A stretch of DNA of 64,000 nucleotides from the NCBI RefSeq assembly GCF_002847015.1, contig NZ_CP025085.1:2976001-3040000 (forward strand), read 5' to 3'. The position numbers were made by a program, and so were the translations under genes. Of the stretch, positions 10,379 to 19,268 are shown in pieces. Position 1 is the first letter of the stretch, and each line of letters opens with the position of its first letter. The notes beneath the pieces were generated by a model. That model saw only the letters and a program-made list of their open reading frames with translations, was not told where the DNA came from and searched no databases. The stretch comes from Prodigiosinella confusarubida (GTDB taxonomy: Bacteria; Pseudomonadota; Gammaproteobacteria; Enterobacterales; Enterobacteriaceae).

Positions 10379-10615
10379 GCCAAAGGGACCTTTTGTTATA
10401 AACAGCCAAGGCAGAGAAGCCGTGTGTAATCTGCAATTATAGATAGTCTAATTCTGATGATAGAGAATCAATGCGTTGAAGAAGTGACAAAACTGACAAA
10501 TATTCGCGTCATTAGCATACGAATACATCAGTATTACGCTAATTGTGTGCGACAGAATGCCAAAAAAAATAGATGAGAGCCCGTTTAGGTGAAGAATGTC
10601 GGATTAGCATCGACT

Positions 10616-11020
10616 TCATTTATGATTTTCATCATACAGATGGCGCTGTGCCATAATTTGGTGGATGTTGGTTTCCAGCCAGTCGGCCAATCCGGCAATT
10701 CGTTCCTGTATTTCTTCTCCTAACGGCGTCAGCGAATATTCAACATGCGGGGGTACAACGGGGTAGGCGATACGTTTGATGAAGCCATCCTCCTCCATAT
10801 AGCGCAGCGTCTGTGACAGCATCCTTTCGCTGACACCGCCAATTTTCCGACGCAGTTCGCTGAATCTTAATGTTTCATCTTTTAGCGCAATGAAGATCAA
10901 TACGCCCCAGCGGCTGGTGATGCGTTTAAGAATGTCTCTGGAAGGGCAATTGACATTCAGTAACTCTCCACGCTGCATCTTTTCTGAGAGTGAATCGAAA
11001 ACAGGCTGATTTTTTTTCAA
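10616..11020 (-). CDS. HxlR-family winged-helix regulator
   Basis: A 134-residue HxlR/DUF24 regulator. It has a conserved cysteine in VNCPSRDIL, then the helix-turn-helix FSELRRKIGGVSERMLSQTLRYMEEDGFIKR and the wing YPVVPPHVEYSLTPLGEEI. Members with this cysteine often sense electrophiles, quinones or diamide. It is divergent from the quinone-reductase-like qorB. The operator is probably in the 128 bp between the two starts, where repeated TTAGTT/AAGTACTTACTT motifs are visible around 11026-11060. This is the usual QorR-QorB arrangement. Confidence 0.87.
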   Translation of the reverse strand: MKKNQPVFDSLSEKMQRGELLNVNCPSRDILKRITSRWGVLIFIALKDETLRFSELRRKIGGVSERMLSQTLRYMEEDGFIKRIAYPVVPPHVEYSLTPLGEEIQERIAGLADWLETNIHQIMAQRHLYDENHK

Positions 11021-11148
11021 ACTAACACTCCTGTAAGTACTTACTTAAAGTTAGTTTAAGCTATATGCTTTATTTCAGACAACTTTTTTTGTCATCCCCT
11101 CATCATGATCTACGCTTGATGTTGAAACTTTTTAAAAAGGAGTTCGTT

Positions 11149-12006
11149 ATGATAGCGATCACAGGTGCGACAGGTCAGCTTGGCCATTTGGTTATCAATA
11201 TACTGCTGAAAACTATTCCACCAGATCAAATTATTGCTGCGGTGCGTAATCCTGATAAAGCCAGTGAGTTGGCTGCACAAGGTGTCATTGTTCGTCTGGC
11301 GGACTATAACCGGCCTGAAACGCTGGAAGCAGCATTTGTCGGTGTGGATAAATTATTATTGATCTCATCCAGCGAAGTTGGACAACGGGAAAAACAACAC
11401 AAAGCGGTTATTCAGGCGGCGAAAAAATCAGGGGTTGGCTTGATTGCCTATACAAGCCTACTGCATGCTGATACGTCCCCGTTGGGACTGGGTGTTGAGC
11501 ATCGTGCCACTGAAGCGGCTCTGAAGGATTCCGGTATTCCTTATGTGTTGTTGCGCAATGGCTGGTATACCGAAAACTATGCTGCCAGCACTGCGTCGGC
11601 ATTAGCCCACGGCGCTTTTATTGGTGCGGCGGGAGAAGGGCGTATTGCATCTGCTCCACGAAAAGATTACGCCGAAGCGGCTACCGTTGTTTTACAGCTT
11701 GATGATCAGGCGGGGAAAGTCTACGAACTGGCAGGGGATAGTAGCTATTCTTTGGCCGAGTTTGCTGCTGAAATCAGTAAGCAGAGCGGAAAAAACGTCA
11801 ACTATGTGAATCTTTCCGAAGCCGACTTTGCCAAGGCTTTGAAAGATGCAGGGCTTCCGGCAGGATTGACTGAGATGCTCGCTGATTCCGATGCCGGTGC
11901 AGAGAAAGGCGCTCTTTTTGATGACAGTCATACTTTGAGACATTTGATTGGTCGCACAACAACCCCCTACGCCGATGTTATTAAAGCAACACTAGCTACG
12001 CTTTAA
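11149..12006 (+). CDS. qorB: NAD(P)H:quinone oxidoreductase, NmrA/QorB type
   Basis: The 285-residue product starts with the Rossmann motif ITGATGQLGHLV. AAVRNPDKASELAAQGV and LLISSSEVGQREKQHKAV follow, as in QorB/YtfG (E. coli protein 286 residues). The open frame extends upstream to 11065, but the ATG at 11149 is preceded by AAGGAG at 11137-11142 and puts the Rossmann strand at the N-terminus. It probably reduces quinones with NADPH as a detoxifying enzyme. It is divergent from the HxlR regulator and ends in a strong hairpin terminator at 12073. Confidence 0.88.
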   Translation: MIAITGATGQLGHLVINILLKTIPPDQIIAAVRNPDKASELAAQGVIVRLADYNRPETLEAAFVGVDKLLLISSSEVGQREKQHKAVIQAAKKSGVGLIAYTSLLHADTSPLGLGVEHRATEAALKDSGIPYVLLRNGWYTENYAASTASALAHGAFIGAAGEGRIASAPRKDYAEAATVVLQLDDQAGKVYELAGDSSYSLAEFAAEISKQSGKNVNYVNLSEADFAKALKDAGLPAGLTEMLADSDAGAEKGALFDDSHTLRHLIGRTTTPYADVIKATLATL

Positions 12007-12072
12007 ACGGCTGCGTGAGATATCGTGCTGGACAAACCTGACCGCGGTTGGTTTGCTATTCTCTATTTCCCT

Positions 12073-12098
12073 ATCCCTGCGTAGCAGGGATTTTTCTT
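12073..12098 (+). terminator. Rho-independent terminator of qorB
   Basis: A perfect 8-bp stem ATCCCTGC/GCAGGGAT with a three-base loop is followed directly by a run of T. It lies 66 bp after the qorB stop. Confidence 0.85.
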
Positions 12099-12263
12099 GT
12101 ACAGTCATCTTCTGATGACTGAATTATAGATTTCTGACATAGCATTCTGTATTGAATAGTCCCTGTCGTATCAAATCATTAGTTAAATTTAATCTAACGG
12201 AAAGTTAATTACCATTTTGCTTTGAAATTCCATTTTTAATACGCCAGATATTATTTTTGTGCG

Positions 12264-12374
12264 GATGTAAATACGTTCTGGCACTATCATGAACATGGTA
12301 CTGGAAAGATTAACAATAAACCTTCTTATACGGTGGAACAGGCAGCGTCTCAGATTGAACGCGGGAATTCGAGC
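12264..12374 (+). pseudogene. remnant of a serralysin-type metalloprotease (N-terminal part)
   Basis: One forward frame between qorB and celZ reads DVNTFWHYHEHGTG, then KINNKPSYTVEQAASQIERG. This closely resembles the propeptide/N-terminus of Dickeya Prt metalloproteases (from memory: YHDRGDG..VNGKTSYS.DQAA.QITREN). There is no start codon in register. Similarity stops at about 12374 and the frame ends at 12447 without the zinc-binding HEXXH domain. It therefore looks like a decayed piece of a secreted protease gene. The reverse-strand frame covering the same bases is a shadow. Confidence 0.5.
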
Positions 12375-12723
12375 GTAATCGTGCCGGTCCAAAGCCACGA
12401 AATAGTCACCCATACCGGCACTGCATATTGCGGATCATTATTTTGTTGAATCAAAGTCACCGTTATAAAATAACATACAACTATTAGCACATTAATTAGT
12501 CAAATAAAAAATCATTAAGTTATGAAATAAGCCAATACCTAAATATGACAGAACATCTGGATTTATAGGTGAGTGTTTACTATAAATAATAATGCTTCAT
12601 CATAATTCAGTATCATCATACTACTGCATAAGTAATGATATAAAGAATGAATATAACCAAGCTATTTGTTTTTTTAAAACCCAAAAAAACAGTATTTAAC
12701 CACTGTGAAATGGAGATTCATAT
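12375..12723. other. AT-rich intergenic leader of celZ
   Basis: About 350 bp without a plausible gene, strongly AT-rich from 12450 onward. It probably holds the celZ promoter. The best ribosome-binding site is AATGGAG, 8 bp before the celZ ATG. No clear KdgR or CRP operator was recognised. Confidence 0.4.
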
Positions 12724-13971
12724 ATGCCTCTTTTCCGTTTAAATGAAAAATCAGTAATCAATAGTGAAAACCATTTTCTCTGCAAAAACGTTTTTCTATC
12801 TTGCGTTTATTTAGGATTAAGTATTGTCTGTCTTTCCCATAATGTGTGGGCAAGCGTTGAGCCTTTATCTGTCAGCGGTAATAAAATTTATGCAGGTGAA
12901 CAAGTAAAAAGCTTTGCTGGGAATAGTTTATTCTGGAGTAACAATGGCTGGGGGGGAGAGAAATTCTACAAATCCTCCACAGTTACCATGCTAAAAAATG
13001 AGTGGGGGTCAAGTATTATTCGTGCCGCGATGGGAGTTCAGGAAGATGGTGGTTATATTCAAGACCCGGCTGGCAACAAGGCAAAAGTTGAAACCGTTGT
13101 CGATGCGGCGATCGCCAACGATATGTATGTCATCATTGATTGGCACTCACATAGTGCAGAAAGAAATCAGAGTGAAGCGATCAGCTTCTTTCAGAAGATG
13201 GCGCGTAAATATGGCGATAAACCCAATGTCATTTATGAGATTTATAACGAACCACTACAGGTTTCATGGAGTCAAGTTATTAAGCCTTATGCGGAATCCG
13301 TCATCACCGCTATTCGTGCAATAGATCCGGATAATCTGATTGTCGTTGGAACTCCGAGCTGGTCACAGAATGTTGATGAAGCCTCATTGGATCCTATTAG
13401 CGCAACCAATATCGCCTATACATTACATTTCTATGCTGGTACTCACGGAGAATCATTACGAAATAAAGCTCAACAAGCTTTGAACAACGGTATCGCTCTG
13501 TTTGTGACAGAGTGGGGTGCCGTGAATGCTGATGGTGATGGCAGTGTTAATACAAGTGAAACCGATGCTTGGGTAAGTTTTATGCGTGATAACAACATCA
13601 GTAATGCGAACTGGGCATTGAATGATAAAGATGAAGGAGCATCAATTTTCTATCCAGATTCAGAAACCTTGACTGAGTCAGGCAAGAAAGTAAAAGCGAT
13701 TATTCAAAACTGGCCATACAAAACGGGTAGTGACACCTCGGCAACGATGGAGACCACAGCAACTACAAGTGAGTCAACAACGTCTACAAGTTGTAATAAT
13801 GTCAGTATTTATCCTGACTGGGTTAGTAAAGACTGGGATGGTGGACAAGCAAACCATAATGAAGCTGGTGAGTTAATCATCTATAAAGGCAATCTTTATA
13901 GTGCGAACTGGCATACGTCATCAGTGCCAGGTAGCAATAGTTCCTGGACTCTTATGGGGGTCTGTGACTGA
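12724..13971 (+). CDS. celZ: secreted endoglucanase, GH5 with C-terminal cellulose-binding domain
   Basis: A 415-residue EGZ/Cel5-type endo-1,4-beta-glucanase. It has an unusually long signal sequence (about 43 residues, ending [10 protein letters not shown], as in Dickeya EGZ) and a GH5 catalytic domain (about 44-335). The acid/base Glu is in VIYEIYNEP and the nucleophile Glu in LFVTEWGA. A Ser/Thr-rich linker ([19 protein letters not shown]) follows. The C-terminal CBM5-like domain runs from [15 protein letters not shown] and has paired cysteines. It should be exported by the Out type II secretion system and cleave plant cell-wall glucan. It lies next to pelL, as I recall for Dickeya dadantii. 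Confidence 0.93.
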   Translation: MPLFRLNEKSVINSENHFLCKNVFLSCVYLGLSIVCLSHNVWASVEPLSVSGNKIYAGEQVKSFAGNSLFWSNNGWGGEKFYKSSTVTMLKNEWGSSIIRAAMGVQEDGGYIQDPAGNKAKVETVVDAAIANDMYVIIDWHSHSAERNQSEAISFFQKMARKYGDKPNVIYEIYNEPLQVSWSQVIKPYAESVITAIRAIDPDNLIVVGTPSWSQNVDEASLDPISATNIAYTLHFYAGTHGESLRNKAQQALNNGIALFVTEWGAVNADGDGSVNTSETDAWVSFMRDNNISNANWALNDKDEGASIFYPDSETLTESGKKVKAIIQNWPYKTGSDTSATMETTATTSESTTSTSCNNVSIYPDWVSKDWDGGQANHNEAGELIIYKGNLYSANWHTSSVPGSNSSWTLMGVCD

Positions 13972-14000
13972 TATTCCAATCTTATTTAAGTCATGAAAAA

Positions 14001-14031
14001 CAGGGCTGCATAATATTAATATGCAGCCCTG
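14001..14031. terminator. shared bidirectional terminator between celZ and pelL
   Basis: A perfect 12-bp inverted repeat (CAGGGCTGCATA/TATGCAGCCCTG) with a 7-base loop sits between the convergent stops. On the minus strand it is followed by TTTTT, so it is a canonical terminator for pelL. In the forward direction the stem could stop celZ transcripts, but no U-tract follows. Confidence 0.85.
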
Positions 14032-14049
14032 TAAAAAATGAATAGCCGA

Positions 14050-15327
14050 CTAATCCCGCTCAAATGCACCTAAATCAGGTGCACTTCCGGAATAACTGAT
14101 GCCGCTTTCTTTAGACCCAGCGTCAATTAATTGCGAGGTAGAGGATAAACGGAATAAGGCGGTGTCCGGTAATGACCCATCAGTGTTACGTGATGTTGTC
14201 GCCAATGACGTATCCAGGCTGACAAAATCAGAAGAAGAAGCGCTTGGGCCTGTATCCCATGAGTCATATTTTGCATTGGCATTTTTGACAGTGACCGATC
14301 CCGATAAAGACACGTTATTGCGGAAATAATGCGTTTGGCCGGAATCAACGCTGCTCCCAAAACCAAAATTAATACCGTTTTTGTATGCGGTGTTGTTTAT
14401 AACGGTAACACCGCCGGCATTATTATTCTGATCGAAACCTTTATTTACATTGCCGAAAGCTACAGAGCGAGTGATAAGATGGTTACCAACAGCGGCATTT
14501 CCACCTAACTTGAAACCGTTGCCGTTACCACTGAATGAACTGTCATTCCAGTAGTCGATTCCATTACGAAAGGCCCAGCTATTTTTAATGACAACTTTCT
14601 CAGAACTGTCATATAGATCAAATCCATCATCAGAGTTTTCCCAGGCACGACAACCAACAAAACTATTCCCCGGCCCTTGAGTTTGTTTCGGTCCAAAGCC
14701 ATCAGCCATACTGCCATTCTTCTTAGGATCATAGTTGCGGTAGGCATCCGAATTAATCACTGTGTTATATGAGCCACCTTTATTAATTTCCAACCCCGTA
14801 TTTCGGTTATGGTGAAAAGTCATATTTTCGAAAGTATTGTGACTGCCAGTAACGTAGGTACCTTGATAGCCAGCGCGAGTTACATCAATTCCTTTGAAGT
14901 ACCAATAATTTCCTGTCACATAGAAACCGAAGGAATTCTGTACCCACTGGTCATCCGGGAATGAAAAATCAAACACCGCCCGACCACAATTTGCAGTAGC
15001 AATATAAATGGGTGAGCTACTACTTCCAGACTTACTGAAGGTAATCGTATTTTTGTTGCCTTTGGTATAAGTAATCGTATAAGTACCGGGTTTCAATAAA
15101 ATCATTTCTCCTGCTTTCACTGCTGTTACCGCAGTATTAAAACTCATCGGAGAATCAAAACTACTGCCACTATTACTGCTCGACCCCCCTGTAGTAACAT
15201 AATAAATACGACTCGCACTAACACCACTGATACCACTGCTACTGCACGCCGCGGCTAATACGACTCCGCTGTTTGCCAGCATAAATATTGCCAATCCGGT
15301 ATTGAAAATATAATTTAAATTTTTCAT
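14050..15327 (-). CDS. pelL: secreted pectate lyase PelL, PL9 family
   Basis: A 425-residue protein, the same length as Dickeya PelL as I recall it, with a Sec signal peptide ending near GVVLAAA. The body is a right-handed beta-helix of PL9 type. The calcium-binding aspartate cluster is visible in WENSDDGFDLYD with an additional Asp in MADGFGPKQ. The catalytic-base lysine is in GNGFKLGGN. It should cleave polygalacturonate by beta-elimination after Out-dependent secretion. It converges with celZ on a shared terminator. The leader at 15328-15500 carries three inverted repeats that may be regulatory. Confidence 0.94.
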   Translation of the reverse strand: MKNLNYIFNTGLAIFMLANSGVVLAAACSSSGISGVSASRIYYVTTGGSSSNSGSSFDSPMSFNTAVTAVKAGEMILLKPGTYTITYTKGNKNTITFSKSGSSSSPIYIATANCGRAVFDFSFPDDQWVQNSFGFYVTGNYWYFKGIDVTRAGYQGTYVTGSHNTFENMTFHHNRNTGLEINKGGSYNTVINSDAYRNYDPKKNGSMADGFGPKQTQGPGNSFVGCRAWENSDDGFDLYDSSEKVVIKNSWAFRNGIDYWNDSSFSGNGNGFKLGGNAAVGNHLITRSVAFGNVNKGFDQNNNAGGVTVINNTAYKNGINFGFGSSVDSGQTHYFRNNVSLSGSVTVKNANAKYDSWDTGPSASSSDFVSLDTSLATTSRNTDGSLPDTALFRLSSTSQLIDAGSKESGISYSGSAPDLGAFERD

Positions 15328-15372
15328 TTATTGCCTCATTACGTTATAAAAACCATATACTCAAGCAGCCTT

Positions 15373-15477
15373 AAGTGGTATTTCTCTATAAATATCACTT
15401 GGGGTAAAAAGACAGGCAGCAATTTGAGTGACAAGTGATACTTGTCGAAAATTCGCATTGGAATGGAATACCATTCC
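15373..15477. promoter_or_regulatory. cluster of inverted repeats upstream of pelL
   Basis: Three inverted repeats lie in the pelL leader. An 11-bp stem with one mismatch (AAGTGGTATTT/AAATATCACTT) spans 15373-15400. ACAAGT-GAT-ACTTGT spans 15431-15445. GGAATGG-AATA-CCATTCC spans 15460-15477. They are candidate operators or an mRNA hairpin for pelL. None matches a KdgR box that I can recognise. Confidence 0.4.
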
Positions 15478-15749
15478 TTCGGTTATATTCCACAACGATG
15501 GTGATAAGCACGCTATATCCTGCATATTGAGGTAGCTTGAGTATACAAGGTTTGTCGCATAGCGATATGCAGACGATCTAATAGAATAGTGACAGCTGTA
15601 GATGTATATTCGGTAAATAAATTTTTTTTATAATAAAATGCCATTAGTAATAAAATTTCATAACTTAATATTGCACTAATAAAAATTGGCACAATTAGGG
15701 CGTTAGTTTCGATCGGTATCACACAATCATAAATTGGTAGAACAACCAT

Positions 15750-15771
15750 TATTAGTTACAACATACAGTAG
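15750..15771 (-). other. replication terminator (Ter) site, Tus-binding
   Basis: On the minus strand this reads CTACT followed by GTATGTTGTAACTAA, identical over 15 bp to the core of E. coli TerB, including the G at position 6 that marks the fork-blocking face. The blocking face looks to the right, so forks moving leftwards should be stopped here. It is opposite in orientation to the Ter site at tus. Confidence 0.85.
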
Positions 15772-15807
15772 ATAATTTAAAACAGAGTGCTCATCTGTAA
15801 GTCATGT

Positions 15808-15832
15808 GAAAATACCGCCAAAAGGCGGTATT
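15808..15832 (-). terminator. Rho-independent terminator of the GAPDH gene
   Basis: A 9-bp stem AATACCGCC/GGCGGTATT with an AAAA loop lies 31 bp after the GAPDH stop. On the minus strand it is followed by TTTTCAC. Confidence 0.75.
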
Positions 15833-15862
15833 CATTAAAACGTCTAGCAGGGAGAAAAGGGA

Positions 15863-16873
15863 TTATAAGCCTCGTTTTTCCATCAGCAGGGCCAGATCGA
15901 CCAGACGGTTTGAAAAGCCCCATTCGTTATCATACCAGGCAAGAATTTTGACCAGCTTACCACCGATGACTAGCGTAGAGAGTCCGTCGATAATGGATGA
16001 GCGTGGGTCGCCGCGGTAGTCGCTTGATACCAGTGGTTCTTCGCTGTAGCCCAGAATGCCTTTGAGCGGGCCGGATTCAGCGGCGTTACGGAACGCCGCA
16101 TTAATCTCTTCAATTGTCACTTCACGTTTCAGATTTACGGTCAAATCGACGATGGAGACCACCGGAACGGGAACCCGCAGCGAATAGCCGGTCATGCGGC
16201 CATCCAGTTCCGGGATGACTTTACCTATCGCTTTCGCCGCACCGCTGGAATAAGGGACAATCGAAACCGCGGCGGCACGCGCACCACGTAGATTCTTTTC
16301 AGGTTGATCGTGCAACGCCTGACTGTTGGTATAGGCGTGAGTGGTGTTCATCAACCCGTGCTCAATCCCAAAGGTTTGATGTAGAACCTGGGCAGCCGGA
16401 GCCAAACCATTTGTTGTGCAACTGCCGTTGCTGACCACTTTGTGTCTGGCCGGATCGTACTGCCCGTCATTCACACCCATGACGATAGTGATATCGTCGT
16501 TCTTAGCCGGTGCGGAAATAATGACACGTTTCGCGCCACCTTTGATGATATGCACTTCAGCTTTGGCTTTTTCAGTGAAGAAACCGGTAGCTTCAATCAC
16601 GATATCCACACCAACGCTACTCCATGGAATCGCTGCTGGATCTCTTTCGGAGAAAACCCGGATGGCTTTGCCATCGACCAGCAACTGGCCTTCACCAGCT
16701 TCGACATTAGCTTTTAACGTGCCGGATAATGAATCGTATTTCAGGAGATGGGCAAGAGTCTTACTGTCGGTGAGATCATTAATTGCAACCACCTGGAAAT
16801 CGTTACGACCCAGCGCGGCGCGCAAGACATTTCGGCCAATCCGGCCGAATCCATTGATACCTACTTTGACCAT
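15863..16873 (-). CDS. glyceraldehyde-3-phosphate dehydrogenase paralogue, type I
   Basis: A 336-residue GAPDH with VGINGFGRIGRNVLRAA, the NAD-selecting Asp in AINDLTD, and catalytic Cys in SNGSCTTNGLAP. The usual enterobacterial GapA motif is SNASCTTNCLAP, so the second cysteine is replaced by Gly. The C-terminal signature KILAWYDNEWGFSNRLVDL is intact. The sequence resembles Bacillus/plastid-type GAPDH more than GapA, and housekeeping gapA is expected elsewhere. The ATG at 16873 follows AAAGGGG at a good spacing; an upstream TTG is less likely. The GlxA-type regulator just upstream on the same strand may control it. Confidence 0.88.
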   Translation of the reverse strand: MVKVGINGFGRIGRNVLRAALGRNDFQVVAINDLTDSKTLAHLLKYDSLSGTLKANVEAGEGQLLVDGKAIRVFSERDPAAIPWSSVGVDIVIEATGFFTEKAKAEVHIIKGGAKRVIISAPAKNDDITIVMGVNDGQYDPARHKVVSNGSCTTNGLAPAAQVLHQTFGIEHGLMNTTHAYTNSQALHDQPEKNLRGARAAAVSIVPYSSGAAKAIGKVIPELDGRMTGYSLRVPVPVVSIVDLTVNLKREVTIEEINAAFRNAAESGPLKGILGYSEEPLVSSDYRGDPRSSIIDGLSTLVIGGKLVKILAWYDNEWGFSNRLVDLALLMEKRGL

Positions 16874-16953
16874 GATCAATACCCCTTTGTTATCTGACTT
16901 GCATTTAATGTAGAGCGAAAGGAGATTGGCGTAAATGACAATAAAGGATCAAT

Positions 16954-17919
16954 TTACGCCATCAGGCGTGAGTAGAAGCGTTCTCTGTATTCTGTTGGTG
17001 TGAGCTGTAAATTTCTTTCGAAAACACGCCGCAGATTGAGGCCATTGCCAAACCCAGTAGTGAACGCGATGTGTTCGATGTTTTGTTTCGTTTGTTCAAG
17101 CCGTTGTCTGGCGGCACTCAGACGAACTTCCTCAACATATTTAGCCGGGGTAATTCCAATTTCACGGGTGAACACACGGGTGAAATTCCGCGGGCTCATG
17201 GCGACGCGTTCCGCCAGATTTTCGACAGATAAGTCATCAGCAAGATTTTCAGAAATCCAGGACTGAAGATCACGAATCGGCCCTTCACTGGCCTGATTCA
17301 AAAGATAGCGGCTGAATTGTGACTGTCCCCCAGGACGGCGGAGGAACATCACCAGATCCTGTGCCACATTGCGAGCCAAATTGAACCCATAGTCGTCCTC
17401 AACCAGAGCGAGAGTAAGGTCAAAACCAGAACTGACGCCGCCTGATGTCCAAACATTTCCATCCTGAACATAGATCGGACCGCGCTCGACTGTCACCTGA
17501 GGAAACTCGGCTTGCAGAGTATCGAGCAGTCGCCAATGCGTGGTGGCATGACGTCCGTCAAGCAGACCGGTTTTAGCTAAAAGCATTGCACCGCTACAGA
17601 TGGAAACCACACGCCGAGTGTGGGGCGCCGCACGTTGAATCCAATCAACGACGCTGGCGCCTTCTTCTTCGCTCAGGCCTTTGCCGGTAATCATGATGGT
17701 ATCACGCGGAAGTTCAGGGTTGAGATCGCAAAGTCGGTGGTCGGCCAGCAGGTTCAAGCCTGACGCACCGTGAACCACATGATGCGGTTGCGTGGTGGCA
17801 ACGGTCACCTGATAGGCCGAATTTGGCATCAGGCAATTCGCCTGCATAAGAATGTCGGCGATACCCGCCGCTTCGAACAACAAGCCCCCATCCGGGACGA
17901 TAATCAGAAATGTAAGCAT
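16954..17919 (-). CDS. GlxA-family AraC regulator (DJ-1/PfpI + HTH)
   Basis: A 321-residue protein. The N-terminal DJ-1/PfpI-like domain (1-190) has VVSICSGAMLLAKTGLLDGRHATTHW, with the nucleophile-elbow Cys retained. The C-terminal AraC double helix-turn-helix runs from about 215 to 320 (LADDLSVENLAERVAMSPRNFTRVF, TTGFGNGLNLRRVFERNLQLTP). It lies 80 bp upstream of the GAPDH gene on the same strand, so it could be its activator. The ligand is unknown. Confidence 0.88.
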   Translation of the reverse strand: MLTFLIIVPDGGLLFEAAGIADILMQANCLMPNSAYQVTVATTQPHHVVHGASGLNLLADHRLCDLNPELPRDTIMITGKGLSEEEGASVVDWIQRAAPHTRRVVSICSGAMLLAKTGLLDGRHATTHWRLLDTLQAEFPQVTVERGPIYVQDGNVWTSGGVSSGFDLTLALVEDDYGFNLARNVAQDLVMFLRRPGGQSQFSRYLLNQASEGPIRDLQSWISENLADDLSVENLAERVAMSPRNFTRVFTREIGITPAKYVEEVRLSAARQRLEQTKQNIEHIAFTTGFGNGLNLRRVFERNLQLTPTEYRERFYSRLMA

Positions 17920-18138
17920 GGCATTAAAAATACAATTTGTATTAAATATGTCAAGTGATGGATGTCTATGATAAACCGGATAGACAGAGAGTAGGGTACT
18001 GACGCAGGTATTCGCACTTTTAGTAAACGAGATCAGCGTAAAACGCCATTTAATATATGACCCTCGGTAACGATAACGGTATCTTGTCAGTGTCCGAAAT
18101 CACGTACTTACTTTTGCTTATTTAACCTTGGTAATTCC

Positions 18139-18744
18139 ATGACTTCACTACTCAAACATTCGTCACGATTAGGCATGTTGATCATACTGATGATTTTGGC
18201 AGGCTGCTCCAGCAAACCTCATTATAAGAAATATGACCCACACGCCTATGATGATGAGATTAAGGAAGCTGCTGACAATTATAAAGTCGATCAAAAACTT
18301 ATTAAGGCGATCATCCAGGTCGAATCCAATTTTAATCCGGAAGCGGTAAGTCCTTCAAATGCAATCGGTTTGATGCAACTTAAAGCGTCCACCAGTGGCT
18401 GTGATGCGTACCGTTACAAAGGTAAACGTGGCTGTCCTGATGACGACGATTTACTGGATCCGGAAACCAATATTGACCTGGGAACGGCGTATATCAGCTC
18501 GTTGCAGCATCAACAACTAAATTGGATCAACAATCCGGTCACGCGGCGTTACGCAACCGAAGTGGCCTATGTCAACGGTGCGGGGGCATTGTTGCGGACT
18601 TTTTCAAGTAACCGGCAAGCTGCTATTCGGATGATTAATCAACTGACACCGGCAGCTTTTAGCTGGCATATCCGTCAACATCATCCAGCACCTCAGGCAC
18701 CGAGATATATGGCGAAAGTTGAGAAGGCCTATGCCGGTTTATAG
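18139..18744 (+). CDS. emtA: membrane-bound lytic murein transglycosylase EmtA (MltE)
   Basis: A 201-residue lipoprotein with lipobox LAGC (cysteine near residue 23). It has an SLT domain with the catalytic Glu in KAIIQVESNFNPEAVSPSNAIGLMQL. Length and sequence match endo-acting EmtA/MltE (203 residues in E. coli). It cleaves peptidoglycan glycan strands with 1,6-anhydromuramic acid formation at the outer membrane. A large inverted repeat follows the gene at 18770-18828. Confidence 0.92.
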   Translation: MTSLLKHSSRLGMLIILMILAGCSSKPHYKKYDPHAYDDEIKEAADNYKVDQKLIKAIIQVESNFNPEAVSPSNAIGLMQLKASTSGCDAYRYKGKRGCPDDDDLLDPETNIDLGTAYISSLQHQQLNWINNPVTRRYATEVAYVNGAGALLRTFSSNRQAAIRMINQLTPAAFSWHIRQHHPAPQAPRYMAKVEKAYAGL

Positions 18745-18769
18745 TCGTTAACGTATTAAATCGACGGAT

Positions 18770-18828
18770 GCGCTACGTGAATTCTAAGATTTCATCAGTA
18801 CTGCAATGCAGCAGAATTCACGTAGCGC
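18770..18828. repeat. 59-bp inverted repeat with 16-bp perfect arms
   Basis: The arms GCGCTACGTGAATTCT (18770-18785) and AGAATTCACGTAGCGC (18813-18828) pair perfectly around a 27-base centre, which itself contains the smaller palindrome CTGCAATGCAG. No T-run follows, so it is not a classic terminator. It may be an exported hairpin element or a small mobile-repeat remnant. Confidence 0.75.
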
Positions 18829-18874
18829 GATCACATAGAAAGATGAAAAATACGCAGCGAAAGGAGATAGTTGA

Positions 18875-19231
18875 ATGATAACCAATTTGCTCACCAATTT
18901 TCCTGAAGCGGCTCTTGGAAGAGAAACTGAAACTTTCGAGGTATTACTCACGCGGCCAGATATTCGCATCGAGAGAATTATTTCAACCGGGCAATCGAGT
19001 CCACCAGGATTTTGGTATTGTCAGCCGCAAAGCGAGTGGGTAACGGTGTTACAAGGTTCTGCCGGGTTACGATTTGAAAATGAATCTGATGTGCGGGTAA
19101 TGAAAACCGGTGACTTTGTGAATATTCCGGCGTTGTGCAGGCATCGTGTTGAATGGACAGATTCCCAAAAACCAACGATTTGGTTAGCCGTTCATTATAG
19201 TGTGGCTCCGGATGAGGCAGGAGAGGCGTAA
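18875..19231 (+). CDS. cupin-domain protein
   Basis: A 118-residue single-cupin protein. PPGFWYCQPQSEWVTVLQGSAGL corresponds to cupin motif 1, with the usual histidines partly replaced. GDFVNIPALCRHRVEWT is motif 2. A strong AAGGAG lies 10 bp before the ATG. Related small cupins are common in enterobacteria without an assigned reaction. The next element downstream is dif. Confidence 0.75.
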   Translation: MITNLLTNFPEAALGRETETFEVLLTRPDIRIERIISTGQSSPPGFWYCQPQSEWVTVLQGSAGLRFENESDVRVMKTGDFVNIPALCRHRVEWTDSQKPTIWLAVHYSVAPDEAGEA

Positions 19232-19268
19232 TACCGTAATAGTTGCCTAGTGCATCATCATAAATCGT

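Larger units (their letters stand above)
15328..15862. other. AT-rich intergenic region between pelL and the GAPDH gene
   Basis: About 535 bp. It holds the pelL leader repeats, a Ter site (15750-15771) and the GAPDH terminator. A short reverse frame at 15513-15749 has no ribosome-binding site or recognisable domain and is not called. Confidence 0.6.

Noticed and set aside
12189-12413. Reverse-strand 74-residue frame between qorB and celZ
   Set aside because: No ribosome-binding site and no domain; the forward strand over the same bases shows the serralysin-like remnant.
15513-15749. Reverse-strand 78-residue frame upstream of pelL
   Set aside because: AT-rich, hydrophobic by composition, no ribosome-binding site, and it overlaps candidate regulatory sequence.
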